Positions 10,571 to 23,193 of a DNA stretch of 64,000 nucleotides are shown one piece after another. Position 1 is the first letter of the stretch. Every line of letters begins with the position of its first letter. The notes beneath the pieces were generated by a model. That model ran no database searches and was not told the origin of the DNA. It worked only from the letters and a program-made list of their open reading frames with translations. Origin of the DNA: Paraspadella gotoi (taxonomy: Eukaryota; Chaetognatha); assembly GCA_051294375.1 (NCBI GenBank), contig CM119268.1, positions 12,717,770 through 12,781,769 on the forward strand, given 5' to 3'. The translations under genes were made by a program, and so were the position numbers.

Positions 10571-12465
10571 TGAGGCCAAAGTATGACGAGTTTGTAGAAG
10601 ATTTTGATCTCAGGAGAGAAAAAAAGCTGCTGTTGAAGGATGAGGAAGTTAAGATCGGGCAACTACCAGAGTTAAGACTTTGAGTTCTTTTAAAAGGCTG
10701 TGTAAAAAATAAGGTGAGGTCATGAAAATAAGGTAAGGTAACAAAAAAGGGTGAGTAAAGAATGTAAAACGTGAAGCCGAGGAAAAAAAAAAGAGAAATA
10801 TTGAATGGGAACCAAAAAAAAGTTGCCTCGGGGAAATGGAATAATAGAAACAAGAATGTACGGATTCTACGTACATGTGAGGGGAAAAAGAGGAGAGATA
10901 ATCTGTAATCTGAAAAAGAGAGTTGAGGGATCGTTGACTGTTTTCCGATTTTAAGGTAGAGAGAGGGGGTTGGAGGGAAACGAAAAAAAAGACAATTATC
11001 GGTCATCAATGTGTGCGCCTCAGTGTCTTCTTAGCTCGTATATTTATAACACGCACTGATCGGAATTCTATCTTTTATTCTTATATTAGGATTTCCTGAA
11101 GGCGGCGCTCGCAGACACTTAGATTTGAGATTTTTTTCCTGTCTTAACAAATGAGCACCAATTATAGGAGAGTGACGAGCCTTTTTAACGTAAGTAGGAC
11201 AGACGGACAGACCTGCCGCCCGACCGACTGAACGACAGACCGACCAAAAAATAACTTTCAGAGTTCTTCCGCGAGTACTCGCGGCGCCACTAAAAAATAG
11301 GATAAGGATGAAAAAAAAAAGAGAGGTGTCAGGAGTGTTCGAGGAGAGGCGACTTTTCGAGAACCTTGACAGGAAGTCATCCAGAGTCAAAGAGTTGAGG
11401 ACAACCAGGTCGCTTCGTCCCCCCCCCCCAGCAGGTTCAAGATATGGGGCAGACTCGATTTTCGAAGTCGAGGAGGGGGGGGGAAATGAGGAGAGAGAAA
11501 AAAAATAAAGAAGAGAAAAAAAGGGAAAAAAAAAAATTCGTTTCTCTTCTCCGTCGGAACCGGAATGGAAAGACTCTGTGAGGGGGGGGCGCGAGGGTGT
11601 GTTGAGGGGGGGTACCGAGGCAGTGGGAGGGAGAAGGTGTGGGGGCGGAATCTGGGGAGGAGAAGCGGGAGACCACAACGAAAAGAAACTCCAATTAACG
11701 TTTGTGTAATGAAGTGAGAGAGAGAGAGAGAAAGAGCGGGAGAGAGAGAGAGAAGAGAAAACCATTTTTTGTTTATTGCTTTGTTTTTTTGAAAAGGGGT
11801 CTTCTAATATTAGAAAGACGAATTGAAAATAGGAGGGAAAAGCTGGTGAGAGAGAGACAAAAAGAGTGAGAAAAAAAAGAAAGAAAAAAGGAAGAAAGAG
11901 GAAATAAAAGAATGAAGGGAAAAAAAGAATGAGGAAATAAAAGAATGAGGAAATTGAAATATACGAAATACTATATATTCTGATCTATTTTTTTTCCCCA
12001 ATATTAAATTAAATTAAAAAGCCCACAAGATAGATTTATATTTTTTTAAATGAATGACGGTCTCTCGAAAAATTTCGATTCAACTGACAAGAAGAGCAGC
12101 TATTAAGAGTGGAATGACCAGTGACCATGCTACAGAAATTCTCTAAGAAAGAACGGATTTCGATATTTTTTCGTTTTTGTTGTTTTTTTTTTTTTGTTTG
12201 TTTTTTTTTTGGTTTTTTTTTTGTTTTATGGCGAATCAAAGGAAAGAAAAAAGATTTATATTACTTATTATAAGTAGAATTATTGAAAAGGCTTTTCTTA
12301 TTTAAGCTTAAAATAGTGTATTACGTAAATATTTTCTTCAATTCACCGTTTCCAATGAGCCGAGATTTTGTCTTTTTGCGAATAAATACAAACCGTCAAA
12401 ACGGTTAATAGAAACGTTCCTGTTCATTTGTTTTTTTTTCTTCTGCCCAAATATTCGTCGATCAG
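10571..12465 (+). other. Intron 1, copy 1: no gene seen
   Basis: Purine-rich sequence with poly-A/G runs, (GA)n at about 11717-11757 and poly-T/GTTT tracts near 12180-12230. No supported gene. The 244-codon minus-strand frame at 11031-11765 is Ser/Leu/Phe low complexity. Confidence 0.6.
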
Positions 12466-12572
12466 GATTTGGGAAACAGCAGCTGCGCCCTCGGAATATC
12501 GCCGCACATTGGGTCTCCGATTTCCGGAGTTCATGGTGGCGATGGGACGCCTCTGCATCACCATCACTATCG
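12466..12572 (+). CDS. M1 aminopeptidase exon 2, copy 1
   Basis: Acceptor GATCAG|GATTTG and donor CG|GTAAGG. At 107 nt it is 3 bases shorter than copy 0 and stays in the same frame, ending with the same His run. Confidence 0.5.
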
Positions 12573-12690
12573 GTAAGGAAATCAGGATGGAGTTGGAAGG
12601 GGAAAGCTGTGGAAAGAGTTGGTCCCGGATCATCTTAATATTTATAAACGATATTCAATTGATTAAAAACATTTTTATGACATTTTTCAG

Positions 12691-12775
12691 GCTGTGCACA
12701 GCGCGATTCGATGACTGTGATTCAGAGAAAATGACTCACAGCATCACAGATCGGAAAAAGAGAGTAAAAAAACAG
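12691..12775 (+). CDS. M1 aminopeptidase exon 3, copy 1 (frameshifted)
   Basis: Acceptor TTTTTCAG|GCTG and donor AACAG|GTGCAG. It is 85 nt against 89 in copy 0, with single-base losses in short homopolymers. Copy 0 gives the open reading. Confidence 0.45.
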
Positions 12776-13734
12776 GTGCAGCATCGAGATGTTTTCAATT
12801 TATATATATCTTTCGGGGTCAGCTTGTCCAGAATATCGCCTTTCTCATTCATGAAACCATTCGATAAAGATATATTAAAAAATAACAAAAAAATTGTAAA
12901 TAAAAAATGTCATTGATAATTTGTCTTTTATAAAGAATCCGAATCGATAAGGTGATATTTTTGTTGGTTTTTTGTTGGTTTTTTTTTTTTTTTGTTTTTG
13001 TTTTGTTTTCATTTGTGATATGAAAAATTGTGTTGAGTCTCGGGCATTTTCTCTTTTTTTTTGGTTCCCAATGGAGATAAAGTGAACTTTGCCGGAAGTC
13101 GAGAGACGCTCCAGGTTCACTTTTGCATTTTAAATGTTAATAAATATAAATAAAAACAACATAAAACTATTTTTGACTGTTTTGCTTAAATTTTCCCCGT
13201 TTTTTCTTTTAATTGATTTTTTCGAATTGTCAACTTATTGGTTATTGAATTCTTAATCTACTTTATTATTCGTTTTTTATTGTTATCGATTTCTAAAAAA
13301 TACTAATATTTTCGACTATTATAACGGATTGCTAAAGAAAAGGTTTTAAGTTCTAAATCTAATCAGGTGATTTTCTTTCCTAACGAAAGAATAAACATTC
13401 TTTTACGATGAGAAAAATATAAAATGTTTTCTGTCATTAAAATCCAAAAAGTACGATTAGAAATCCGAGATTTTTTTCTTTTCATTTTCCTTTTCTGAAT
13501 ATCCCGCTTTCTGCCCCAAAAACGACTTTTTTTTTCTCCCCCATATTCTCTCTTCGTATGTAAATTGCTTTGCTTTTGTTTTTCAAAAAAAAAAAAAGTG
13601 GGGGCGACAGATGTTTATTCTGTGCGCCCTTTTTTCTCTCGTCCTGTAAAATCAAAACAAACGAATTCCTTTGCGACTCGGAATGTCGGGGAAATCCAGA
13701 CAGACGTATTTAAAATAGCGAAACCATCTTTCTC

Positions 13735-14046
13735 TATGGAAACGTTGAGATTGCCTGCGATACTTTAGCGGCATTGCTTGCCCAGGTTTTCCCCGCATGG
13801 AAATAATCCCGCTGGCTCATTGAAAAAAGCCATTATTACATGAACGCTTGGTACGGGTTTAAGCCCAACCACTTGCCTATCCTTCGGGAAGCGTCAACCG
13901 TAACCGCCTTTGGGGCGTGAAAAACCCTCCAGCCGGGTTCCCCGGAGGTTAAATAATGGCGGATAGTCATCTTCAGCCCACTTAGAGCCTAATCCCGCTG
14001 GCGTTCTCCCGGAGTACTAAGACTAAGTTGATAGTTAACCTTTTTT
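13735..14046 (+). ncRNA. Candidate structured (Pol III-like) RNA in intron 3, copy 1
   Basis: GC-rich island in AT-rich intron with several hairpins readable by eye. They are AACGCTT/AAGCG(T) around GGGTTTAAGCCC (13843-13895), CGCC-TTTG-GGGCG (13905-13917), CCTCC/GGAGG enclosing CCGGG/CCCGG (13926-13948), and a GGCT/AGCC stem. AATCCCGCTGGC occurs twice (about 13805 and 13991). A TATA-like TATTTAAAATA (13707-13717) lies about 25 bases before the segment and a T6 run (14041-14046) ends it. This is the layout of a gene-external Pol III promoter and terminator. I do not recognise RNase P, MRP, 7SK, SRP or U-RNA signatures. No promoter element beyond the TATA is evident. It may instead be a folded mobile-element remnant. 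Confidence 0.3.
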
Positions 14047-14518
14047 CGCGCGTTTTTGGAAAAATATAAAGGGTAGAGGGCGCGAGGAGTCAATGGTATT
14101 AAGATAGGAAAATAAGAGAGAGAGGACCATGGGGATGACGATGAGAGAGGAGAGAGAGAGAGAAAAAAGAGAGAGAGAGAGAGAAGAGAGAGTGGGCGAT
14201 GAGAGAGAGAGAAAAAAAAATTCTGAAACCGGACGATTTTTTAATCAACTTGTTTTGCAAAATGTTAAAGATTCAGTAAAATCTTTGAGCAACTTATTCT
14301 TCCCTCTTGACCACTACTTATTTGTCCCTAAAAGCGAACCACCCCTTTGATACTTCTGGTTAAACTTTCTCATCTTGCCCCTTCTCTCTAAAGCTCTAAA
14401 CGTTGACCTCCCTTTCATTAATAACTATGAAAATGTTTTCCCCCTCTCTTCTGCTTATTGTCACGCTTGTCCATCTCCTTGTTCACGCATTTCCTCTCAC
14501 TAAAACCTCTCTCTCTCA

Positions 14519-14549
<31 letters not shown>

Positions 14550-14767
14550 GTCTCTCTCTCTGCTCTCTCTCTCTCTCTCGTTCGTTCGTTCTCACCATCT
14601 CTCGATTTCGCGAATAAAATCTTCATGTAGTTTTTATGTCGGGGAAAAGATTTTTTTTTTCCTCTCCGCTCAATCGTTCTTCGCCGAGAAATTTTCGAAT
14701 CTTTATCATCCGGGCTCCAACGCGATGTGCCGCGGCGAAGGAGGGGTGTTCTTCATTCTTCAATCTC

Positions 14768-14775
14768 ATTTGCAT
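14768..14775 (+). promoter_or_regulatory. POU octamer ATTTGCAT in intron 3
   Basis: It lies within the 17-mer TCAATCTCATTTGCATA, which also occurs upstream of the promoter around 8996-9013 (octamer 9005-9012). Functional role unknown. Repeated in copy 2 at 23062-23069. Confidence 0.2.
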
Positions 14776-14848
14776 ATGCAGTTGCGTCATTAATCACCGA
14801 TTATTAAAAATCTGCGGGAAGAGAGAGAGAAAAGAGGAGAGAGAGAGA

Positions 14849-14899
<51 letters not shown>

Positions 14900-15384
14900 T
14901 CGCCCTCCCCCTTGCGACTCTAGTCTTTTTTTTTTCTTTTCGTTCTTTCATTTTCTTCTTTTTTTTTTTTTTTGAGGAGGGAAATCGAAACGACTCCCCG
15001 AGAGACAAAAAGATACTTTTGGGAAAACTCTCGCTGACTCGTGTTCGACCTTCATATCTTAGCATTTTGAGAAACGAGATTTAAAATTTTTACCTCCTGA
15101 TTATTAAAATAATTCGTTGCTCTTAGTCTTACATTTAAAACTACTGTTTAATAACTGTAATTCTTAAGTAATTTGTTAAGCGTCGACCGACTTCGCGCAG
15201 AGAATTGAGTACAAACAATAACGATGAAACGATTCACAATTTCTTCTTCCCTTTCCTTCCCCTTTTTTTTCTTCCTTTTTTTCTCCGCCTCATTCCCACT
15301 TTTTTTCGTCCCTTCCACATCCCACCGCCAATTCTTCCACCCATTCCCCCCCCTTCTCCACATTCCCCCTCTCACCCCTTCCAG

Positions 15385-15638
15385 AATCCGCCCCTTGCTT
15401 CAACGGACTCTGCAACCGTCTCACCGTCGTTCTCGCCATCTTCCTCGTCCTTTGCGTCAGCGTCATCGTCGCCATGGTGACGCTCTACTTCGAGGAGGGC
15501 TGCGTGGGCAACGGGTTTCGCGGAGGAGGGGTTGGGGCGGCGGCGGAGACTGGAGCGGAGGTGGGGGCGGAAGCGGGAGGCGGAGAAGTCGGGTTGGTGG
15601 CGAGATCGGAAGGCGGCGGCGCCGAAGGGGAAACTAAG
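15385..15638 (+). CDS. M1 aminopeptidase exon 4: transmembrane anchor and stalk, copy 1 (best copy)
   Basis: Acceptor CACCCCTTCCAG and a consensus donor ACTAAG|GTGAGT, ending in phase 0. In the frame that reaches this donor, an Arg at 15417-15419 is followed by a 24-residue hydrophobic run, LTVVLAIFLVLCVSV and on to MVTLYF (15420-15491). About 49 residues rich in Gly, Ala and Glu follow. A positive residue before the helix and acidic residues after it fit an N-in/C-out (type II) anchor, usual for membrane M1 aminopeptidases. The stalk would link it to the catalytic domain starting in exon 5, which also begins in phase 0. The first ~10 codons are uncertain because the three copies differ there. 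Copies 0 and 2 support a reading with GA at the exon start, completing Gly from exon 3. Confidence 0.6.
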
Positions 15639-15795
15639 GTGAGTAAGATCGTTGTTGTCGTTGTTGTCGTTATCCTTTTTATCGTCTTCGTCGTCGATGT
15701 TGTTTTTAGTCGTCGTCGTCGTCTTCGTTGTCCCATCGAGTTCCTCGTAATGGTGGTCCGAACGACTCTCATTGCAATCGTCAACCTCCCTTCCC

Positions 15796-15820
15796 NNNNN
15801 NNNNNNNNNNNNNNNNNNNN
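15796..15820. other. 25-N scaffold gap
   Basis: In copies 0 and 2, the sequence before this gap (CAACCTCCCTTCCC) continues into intron 4. After the gap the unit restarts at the upstream flank, as at 7527. Confidence 0.95.
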
Positions 15821-18453
15821 ATCAAGAAACGAGACGGTGGAGATCGAAACGAGAATTTTTTCTGGCGAAAAAAAAATATTAAAAAAATAATGGAATTCGT
15901 CTTTTCTAGAACGAAGGGAAATTAGGAAGGGAAACGGGGAAGACGAAATGTCTGAGCCTCTGATACGAAAACGATTGACGGGAAAGATTCCAGATTCTTA
16001 GAAGCTGGAGTTGGGGGGGGGGAAAGGAGGCGGAGAGGGGGTGTGGCTGGTTCAGTTGTTTGGCATCCAAGCTGTTAGTGAATTTTCTGAGCGAATCAGT
16101 TATCGTCATTATTTTCGCTTTTTCTAAATTTCTAACTATTTCCTATCCTTTTCTTATGGAAAGTAAAAACCTGGGATCCAGTAAAAAGTCCTATTCACAT
16201 TAGTTCTGTACTCCACAACAAATCACTTTTATCGCAAAAACAAATTATCGTGCTTCGATCGATTTTTTTTTTTTCGTTCATTCGAAAAAAAAATGCGGGT
16301 AGAAAAAAAAATCGTGAAAATTAAAAGTGAATGTTAAGCAAATGAACCAAAACGTGGCCATTAATAAGGGAGCGCGCGAAATCCGTAAATGAACGGGGGA
16401 ACGGACCGCGTCACGTCAATGGCTCCCATTAAATTGGCCCCACGTCAACGCCTCCAATGACGCGGGAGAATCCATCGAGTATTGATTGACGTTAAAAAAA
16501 ATAAATTCAATCAATAGCTAAACGAGGAGTTGATGTTTTGACTCAGAACGGGCGAGGATAAATTTCTTACTTTTTTTTTCCTATGTATATAACTTCGACA
16601 AAAATTATTCGACGGCAGGAAAAAAAAGAAAAAAATTGATAAGAAACTGGAGCCTTCGCTCCATCGAAGACATGGGGCGGAAAGAGAGCGATAGAGAAGG
16701 AAATAGCTGAGGGGGGCGGAAGAGTTTGACTTTTAAAATGAAATGTCAAAGCCGTTCCTGTTTTTCCAACCGAACTCCTATTTTGCTTTATTTCTCTCGC
16801 TTTTATCGTCGCACGCATCTCTCTCTTCTCTTCTCTCTTCTCTCTCTCTCTCTCGTTGCTTCCAGATGTTTTACCTTTGATGTTTTTTTAAAAATTCTTT
16901 CGTGGTTATTATTCGCTTCGCTTCCTCCGCCTCCCCCCCCCCCCGCTTTTTGTGCTTCTCGTCAACATGTGTTCGTCTGTTATTTATGAGATTCACAAAT
17001 TGGAGCGAAGAACAAAGATGTGCCCCACGAGAGACAAAAAAAAAAAAGTTTGGGACGTTTAAGACCACCGAGGACGATGGTGCCGGGGAAAGGAGATAAC
17101 GGGCGGAGATAACGGAAAGCGAAAGAGAATGAAATCTCGTTTTTAGGACTTTCTGTTTCAGTTTGGCAAATGTTGACGTTGCCCGTTACATTCTAATATC
17201 ATGTTGCGAGGAGTAGGTCGACTGGCTATTTGTATTTGTATTTGATTAAGGAAGGAACTTTTGAAGCAACCAAGAATGAGATTGAGTTCATCAATCTCAT
17301 TTGCATATTGTCGTGTTGACATTGATTTGTCCTAAATTCTTTCCTGGTGTCATTTCATGGTCTCATTTCACTTTGTCAAAGTGTAGCAATTGCTGATAAT
17401 TATTATTAATTGTTGTTCAACAAGTAAGTTAATTGCCATATTTAATTAGGAATACTACTAGAGCTAAGTATACTGTTATTTTAGGACCATTTTAGCTCCC
17501 TTACAGACAAAAAACCAGGACTTTGCACAAAATTTCTTTTCTTTTCGCGATTATTCGTCTCAATTTCTTCATCCGATTCTCGTCTCTCTGTAACTCTTCT
17601 CGACAAAAAAAATTTAAGTGACGCCCTCAAGTTAAGTGAGGGCGACTCAACCAGCTGGCCGGAATAGCGAACTTGGAAGAGCTTGGGTTCATAAGATCGA
17701 ATTATACGAAGTGAGAGGATTCCATGATGATTTTCAAAAAAAAAAAAACAATCGGATAACGATTACTAATCGATTTAATTGTAATGGTAATCTCGTGCCG
17801 TCAACCGTTATAACTCCATTTCCTATTGTTTTATTTCAATTTTTAATCATTTTCCTCCCATCAATTATTTTCTTTTATTTATTTTTCACTGTCATGATAA
17901 AAAAAAACACAGTTTATAATTATTCTCAATTCTCGGAAATTTCTAGCACGATTTCAGTTGAAAAAAATCAATTTAATAAAACTCCTCGGAATAAAAAATA
18001 AAGGAGAACAACTCCCTTTTTCTCTCCCTCTCTCATGAGACAATATCTCGCTCTCTCTCCGCTTTCTTTGTCTCTCACTCACTCTCTCTCGCTCTCTCTT
18101 GGTCTCTCTCTTCTCTATCTCGCCGCGACGCGAGAAGATTAAAGATTAAAATGAAAAAGTGATCCTTTGAAAGCGAAGGAAAAATCATCAGGCCGACGGA
18201 TTCCCATCAACATTGGCGGACGACGAGTACGACGGCGACGACGACGGCGACGACGACATCCTCGACAACAACTTCCGCTTCGCCCGCCAGATGACCACTA
18301 AACACGCGAGACAGAGAGCGCGGCATTAGAGACAGTGACGAAGAATCCGTTCCACTCCCCCCCCCCTCCCGTCCCCTCATTTTCACGCTCCCTTCGCGCC
18401 TTTCACCGCGCGTTCCATGCGCACACGTGAGAAAACGCGAAACGATAAACGAG

Positions 18454-18529
18454 TCCTCGGTATAAAAATCACAAAGAACACAGTCTCTGTTATCTGGCCT
18501 ATAAAAAAAAATTTTTAAAAACACACCAA
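18454..18529 (+). promoter_or_regulatory. TATA-type core promoter and 5' UTR, copy 2
   Basis: TATAAAA at 18461-18467 and start ATG at 18530. Identical to copy 1. Confidence 0.4.
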
Positions 18530-18748
18530 ATGAACAACGCGACGAAAATCGCCGTCCCAAAACAAAGGAGAAAGTTCTGGGGCGGCCGCGAAAGGGTCAG
18601 ACTAAGCGGCGGCGGCTGCGGCGACAATGAGCGAGTCGAAATGTCGTCTACGACTAACGACAACAGATTCGATACGACGACGAAATTTGGTTTCAAATCG
18701 AAAAGCGGGAGATGAGGTCTATGAGGATTACGAAAACTCAAGCTCAAG
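18530..18748 (+). CDS. M1 aminopeptidase exon 1, copy 2 (frameshifted)
   Basis: Identical to 10236-10454, with the same frame breaks relative to copy 0 and the same donor. Confidence 0.4.
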
Positions 18749-18864
18749 GTGAGGCTGAAGGAGAACGAGGGGTGAGGCTGAAGGAGACCGAGGGGTGAGA
18801 CTGAAGGAGAACGAGGGTGAGGCTGAAGTAGAACGAGGGTGAGGCTGAAGGAGAACTAGGGTAG
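18749..18864 (+). repeat. 23-bp tandem repeat at the start of intron 1, copy 2
   Basis: Identical to 10455-10570. Confidence 0.75.
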
Positions 18865-20759
18865 TGAGGCCAAAGTATGACGAGTTTGTAGAAGATTTTG
18901 ATCTCAGGAGAGAAAAAAAGCTGCTGTTGAAGGATGAGGAAGTTAAGATCGGGCAACTACCAGAGTTAAGACTTTGAGTTCTTTTAAAAGGCTGTGTAAA
19001 AAATAAGGTGAGGTCATGAAAATAAGGTAAGGTAACAAAAAAGGGTGAGTAAAGAATGTAAAACGTGAAGCCGAGGAAAAAAAAAAGAGAAATATTGAAT
19101 GGGAACCAAAAAAAAGTTGCCTCGGGGAAATGGAATAATAGAAACAAGAATGTACGGATTCTACGTACATGTGAGGGGAAAAAGAGGAGAGATAATCTGT
19201 AATCTGAAAAAGAGAGTTGAGGGATCGTTGACTGTTTTCCGATTTTAAGGTAGAGAGAGGGGGTTGGAGGGAAACGAAAAAAAAGACAATTATCGGTCAT
19301 CAATGTGTGCGCCTCAGTGTCTTCTTAGCTCGTATATTTATAACACGCACTGATCGGAATTCTATCTTTTATTCTTATATTAGGATTTCCTGAAGGCGGC
19401 GCTCGCAGACACTTAGATTTGAGATTTTTTTCCTGTCTTAACAAATGAGCACCAATTATAGGAGAGTGACGAGCCTTTTTAACGTAAGTAGGACAGACGG
19501 ACAGACCTGCCGCCCGACCGACTGAACGACAGACCGACCAAAAAATAACTTTCAGAGTTCTTCCGCGAGTACTCGCGGCGCCACTAAAAAATAGGATAAG
19601 GATGAAAAAAAAAAGAGAGGTGTCAGGAGTGTTCGAGGAGAGGCGACTTTTCGAGAACCTTGACAGGAAGTCATCCAGAGTCAAAGAGTTGAGGACAACC
19701 AGGTCGCTTCGTCCCCCCCCCCCAGCAGGTTCAAGATATGGGGCAGACTCGATTTTCGAAGTCGAGGAGGGGGGGGGAAATGAGGAGAGAGAAAAAAAAT
19801 AAAGAAGAGAAAAAAAGGGAAAAAAAAAAATTCGTTTCTCTTCTCCGTCGGAACCGGAATGGAAAGACTCTGTGAGGGGGGGGCGCGAGGGTGTGTTGAG
19901 GGGGGGTACCGAGGCAGTGGGAGGGAGAAGGTGTGGGGGCGGAATCTGGGGAGGAGAAGCGGGAGACCACAACGAAAAGAAACTCCAATTAACGTTTGTG
20001 TAATGAAGTGAGAGAGAGAGAGAGAAAGAGCGGGAGAGAGAGAGAGAAGAGAAAACCATTTTTTGTTTATTGCTTTGTTTTTTTGAAAAGGGGTCTTCTA
20101 ATATTAGAAAGACGAATTGAAAATAGGAGGGAAAAGCTGGTGAGAGAGAGACAAAAAGAGTGAGAAAAAAAAGAAAGAAAAAAGGAAGAAAGAGGAAATA
20201 AAAGAATGAAGGGAAAAAAAGAATGAGGAAATAAAAGAATGAGGAAATTGAAATATACGAAATACTATATATTCTGATCTATTTTTTTTCCCCAATATTA
20301 AATTAAATTAAAAAGCCCACAAGATAGATTTATATTTTTTTAAATGAATGACGGTCTCTCGAAAAATTTCGATTCAACTGACAAGAAGAGCAGCTATTAA
20401 GAGTGGAATGACCAGTGACCATGCTACAGAAATTCTCTAAGAAAGAACGGATTTCGATATTTTTTCGTTTTTGTTGTTTTTTTTTTTTTGTTTGTTTTTT
20501 TTTTGGTTTTTTTTTTGTTTTATGGCGAATCAAAGGAAAGAAAAAAGATTTATATTACTTATTATAAGTAGAATTATTGAAAAGGCTTTTCTTATTTAAG
20601 CTTAAAATAGTGTATTACGTAAATATTTTCTTCAATTCACCGTTTCCAATGAGCCGAGATTTTGTCTTTTTGCGAATAAATACAAACCGTCAAAACGGTT
20701 AATAGAAACGTTCCTGTTCATTTGTTTTTTTTTCTTCTGCCCAAATATTCGTCGATCAG

Positions 20760-20866
20760 GATTTGGGAAACAGCAGCTGCGCCCTCGGAATATCGCCGCA
20801 CATTGGGTCTCCGATTTCCGGAGTTCATGGTGGCGATGGGACGCCTCTGCATCACCATCACTATCG
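20760..20866 (+). CDS. M1 aminopeptidase exon 2, copy 2
   Basis: Identical to 12466-12572, with the same acceptor and donor and an in-frame His-run end. Confidence 0.45.
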
Positions 20867-20984
20867 GTAAGGAAATCAGGATGGAGTTGGAAGGGGAAAG
20901 CTGTGGAAAGAGTTGGTCCCGGATCATCTTAATATTTATAAACGATATTCAATTGATTAAAAACATTTTTATGACATTTTTCAG

Positions 20985-21069
20985 GCTGTGCACAGCGCGA
21001 TTCGATGACTGTGATTCAGAGAAAATGACTCACAGCATCACAGATCGGAAAAAGAGAGTAAAAAAACAG
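20985..21069 (+). CDS. M1 aminopeptidase exon 3, copy 2 (frameshifted)
   Basis: Identical to 12691-12775, with the same 4-base deficit relative to copy 0. Confidence 0.4.
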
Positions 21070-22028
21070 GTGCAGCATCGAGATGTTTTCAATTTATATA
21101 TATCTTTCGGGGTCAGCTTGTCCAGAATATCGCCTTTCTCATTCATGAAACCATTCGATAAAGATATATTAAAAAATAACAAAAAAATTGTAAATAAAAA
21201 ATGTCATTGATAATTTGTCTTTTATAAAGAATCCGAATCGATAAGGTGATATTTTTGTTGGTTTTTTGTTGGTTTTTTTTTTTTTTTGTTTTTGTTTTGT
21301 TTTCATTTGTGATATGAAAAATTGTGTTGAGTCTCGGGCATTTTCTCTTTTTTTTTGGTTCCCAATGGAGATAAAGTGAACTTTGCCGGAAGTCGAGAGA
21401 CGCTCCAGGTTCACTTTTGCATTTTAAATGTTAATAAATATAAATAAAAACAACATAAAACTATTTTTGACTGTTTTGCTTAAATTTTCCCCGTTTTTTC
21501 TTTTAATTGATTTTTTCGAATTGTCAACTTATTGGTTATTGAATTCTTAATCTACTTTATTATTCGTTTTTTATTGTTATCGATTTCTAAAAAATACTAA
21601 TATTTTCGACTATTATAACGGATTGCTAAAGAAAAGGTTTTAAGTTCTAAATCTAATCAGGTGATTTTCTTTCCTAACGAAAGAATAAACATTCTTTTAC
21701 GATGAGAAAAATATAAAATGTTTTCTGTCATTAAAATCCAAAAAGTACGATTAGAAATCCGAGATTTTTTTCTTTTCATTTTCCTTTTCTGAATATCCCG
21801 CTTTCTGCCCCAAAAACGACTTTTTTTTTCTCCCCCATATTCTCTCTTCGTATGTAAATTGCTTTGCTTTTGTTTTTCAAAAAAAAAAAAAGTGGGGGCG
21901 ACAGATGTTTATTCTGTGCGCCCTTTTTTCTCTCGTCCTGTAAAATCAAAACAAACGAATTCCTTTGCGACTCGGAATGTCGGGGAAATCCAGACAGACG
22001 TATTTAAAATAGCGAAACCATCTTTCTC

Positions 22029-22340
22029 TATGGAAACGTTGAGATTGCCTGCGATACTTTAGCGGCATTGCTTGCCCAGGTTTTCCCCGCATGGAAATAA
22101 TCCCGCTGGCTCATTGAAAAAAGCCATTATTACATGAACGCTTGGTACGGGTTTAAGCCCAACCACTTGCCTATCCTTCGGGAAGCGTCAACCGTAACCG
22201 CCTTTGGGGCGTGAAAAACCCTCCAGCCGGGTTCCCCGGAGGTTAAATAATGGCGGATAGTCATCTTCAGCCCACTTAGAGCCTAATCCCGCTGGCGTTC
22301 TCCCGGAGTACTAAGACTAAGTTGATAGTTAACCTTTTTT
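22029..22340 (+). ncRNA. Candidate structured RNA in intron 3, copy 2
   Basis: Identical to 13735-14046. The TATA-like box is at 22001-22011 and the T6 run at 22335-22340. Confidence 0.25.
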
Positions 22341-22812
22341 CGCGCGTTTTTGGAAAAATATAAAGGGTAGAGGGCGCGAGGAGTCAATGGTATTAAGATA
22401 GGAAAATAAGAGAGAGAGGACCATGGGGATGACGATGAGAGAGGAGAGAGAGAGAGAAAAAAGAGAGAGAGAGAGAGAAGAGAGAGTGGGCGATGAGAGA
22501 GAGAGAAAAAAAAATTCTGAAACCGGACGATTTTTTAATCAACTTGTTTTGCAAAATGTTAAAGATTCAGTAAAATCTTTGAGCAACTTATTCTTCCCTC
22601 TTGACCACTACTTATTTGTCCCTAAAAGCGAACCACCCCTTTGATACTTCTGGTTAAACTTTCTCATCTTGCCCCTTCTCTCTAAAGCTCTAAACGTTGA
22701 CCTCCCTTTCATTAATAACTATGAAAATGTTTTCCCCCTCTCTTCTGCTTATTGTCACGCTTGTCCATCTCCTTGTTCACGCATTTCCTCTCACTAAAAC
22801 CTCTCTCTCTCA

Positions 22813-22843
<31 letters not shown>

Positions 22844-23142
22844 GTCTCTCTCTCTGCTCTCTCTCTCTCTCTCGTTCGTTCGTTCTCACCATCTCTCGAT
22901 TTCGCGAATAAAATCTTCATGTAGTTTTTATGTCGGGGAAAAGATTTTTTTTTTCCTCTCCGCTCAATCGTTCTTCGCCGAGAAATTTTCGAATCTTTAT
23001 CATCCGGGCTCCAACGCGATGTGCCGCGGCGAAGGAGGGGTGTTCTTCATTCTTCAATCTCATTTGCATATGCAGTTGCGTCATTAATCACCGATTATTA
23101 AAAATCTGCGGGAAGAGAGAGAGAAAAGAGGAGAGAGAGAGA

Positions 23143-23193
<51 letters not shown>

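Larger units (their letters stand above)
7527..15010. repeat. 8.3-kb duplicated segment, copy 1 (identical to 15821-23304)
   Basis: Rows compared by eye match 15821-23304 base for base, with a constant offset of 8294 including every homopolymer run. It holds the upstream flank, promoter and exons 1-3. Identity ends at about 15010/23304, after which the copies are related but carry indels. Confidence 0.9.

Noticed and set aside
11031-11765. 244-codon minus-strand frame (also 19325-20059)
   Set aside because: Composition is Ser/Pro/Phe/Leu low complexity from purine-rich intron, and it breaks in copy 0.
13690-14046. Protein-coding or bacterial origin for the GC-rich intron 3 island
   Set aside because: All frames contain stops within about 40 codons on both strands, and no recognisable protein or bacterial RNA motif was found.
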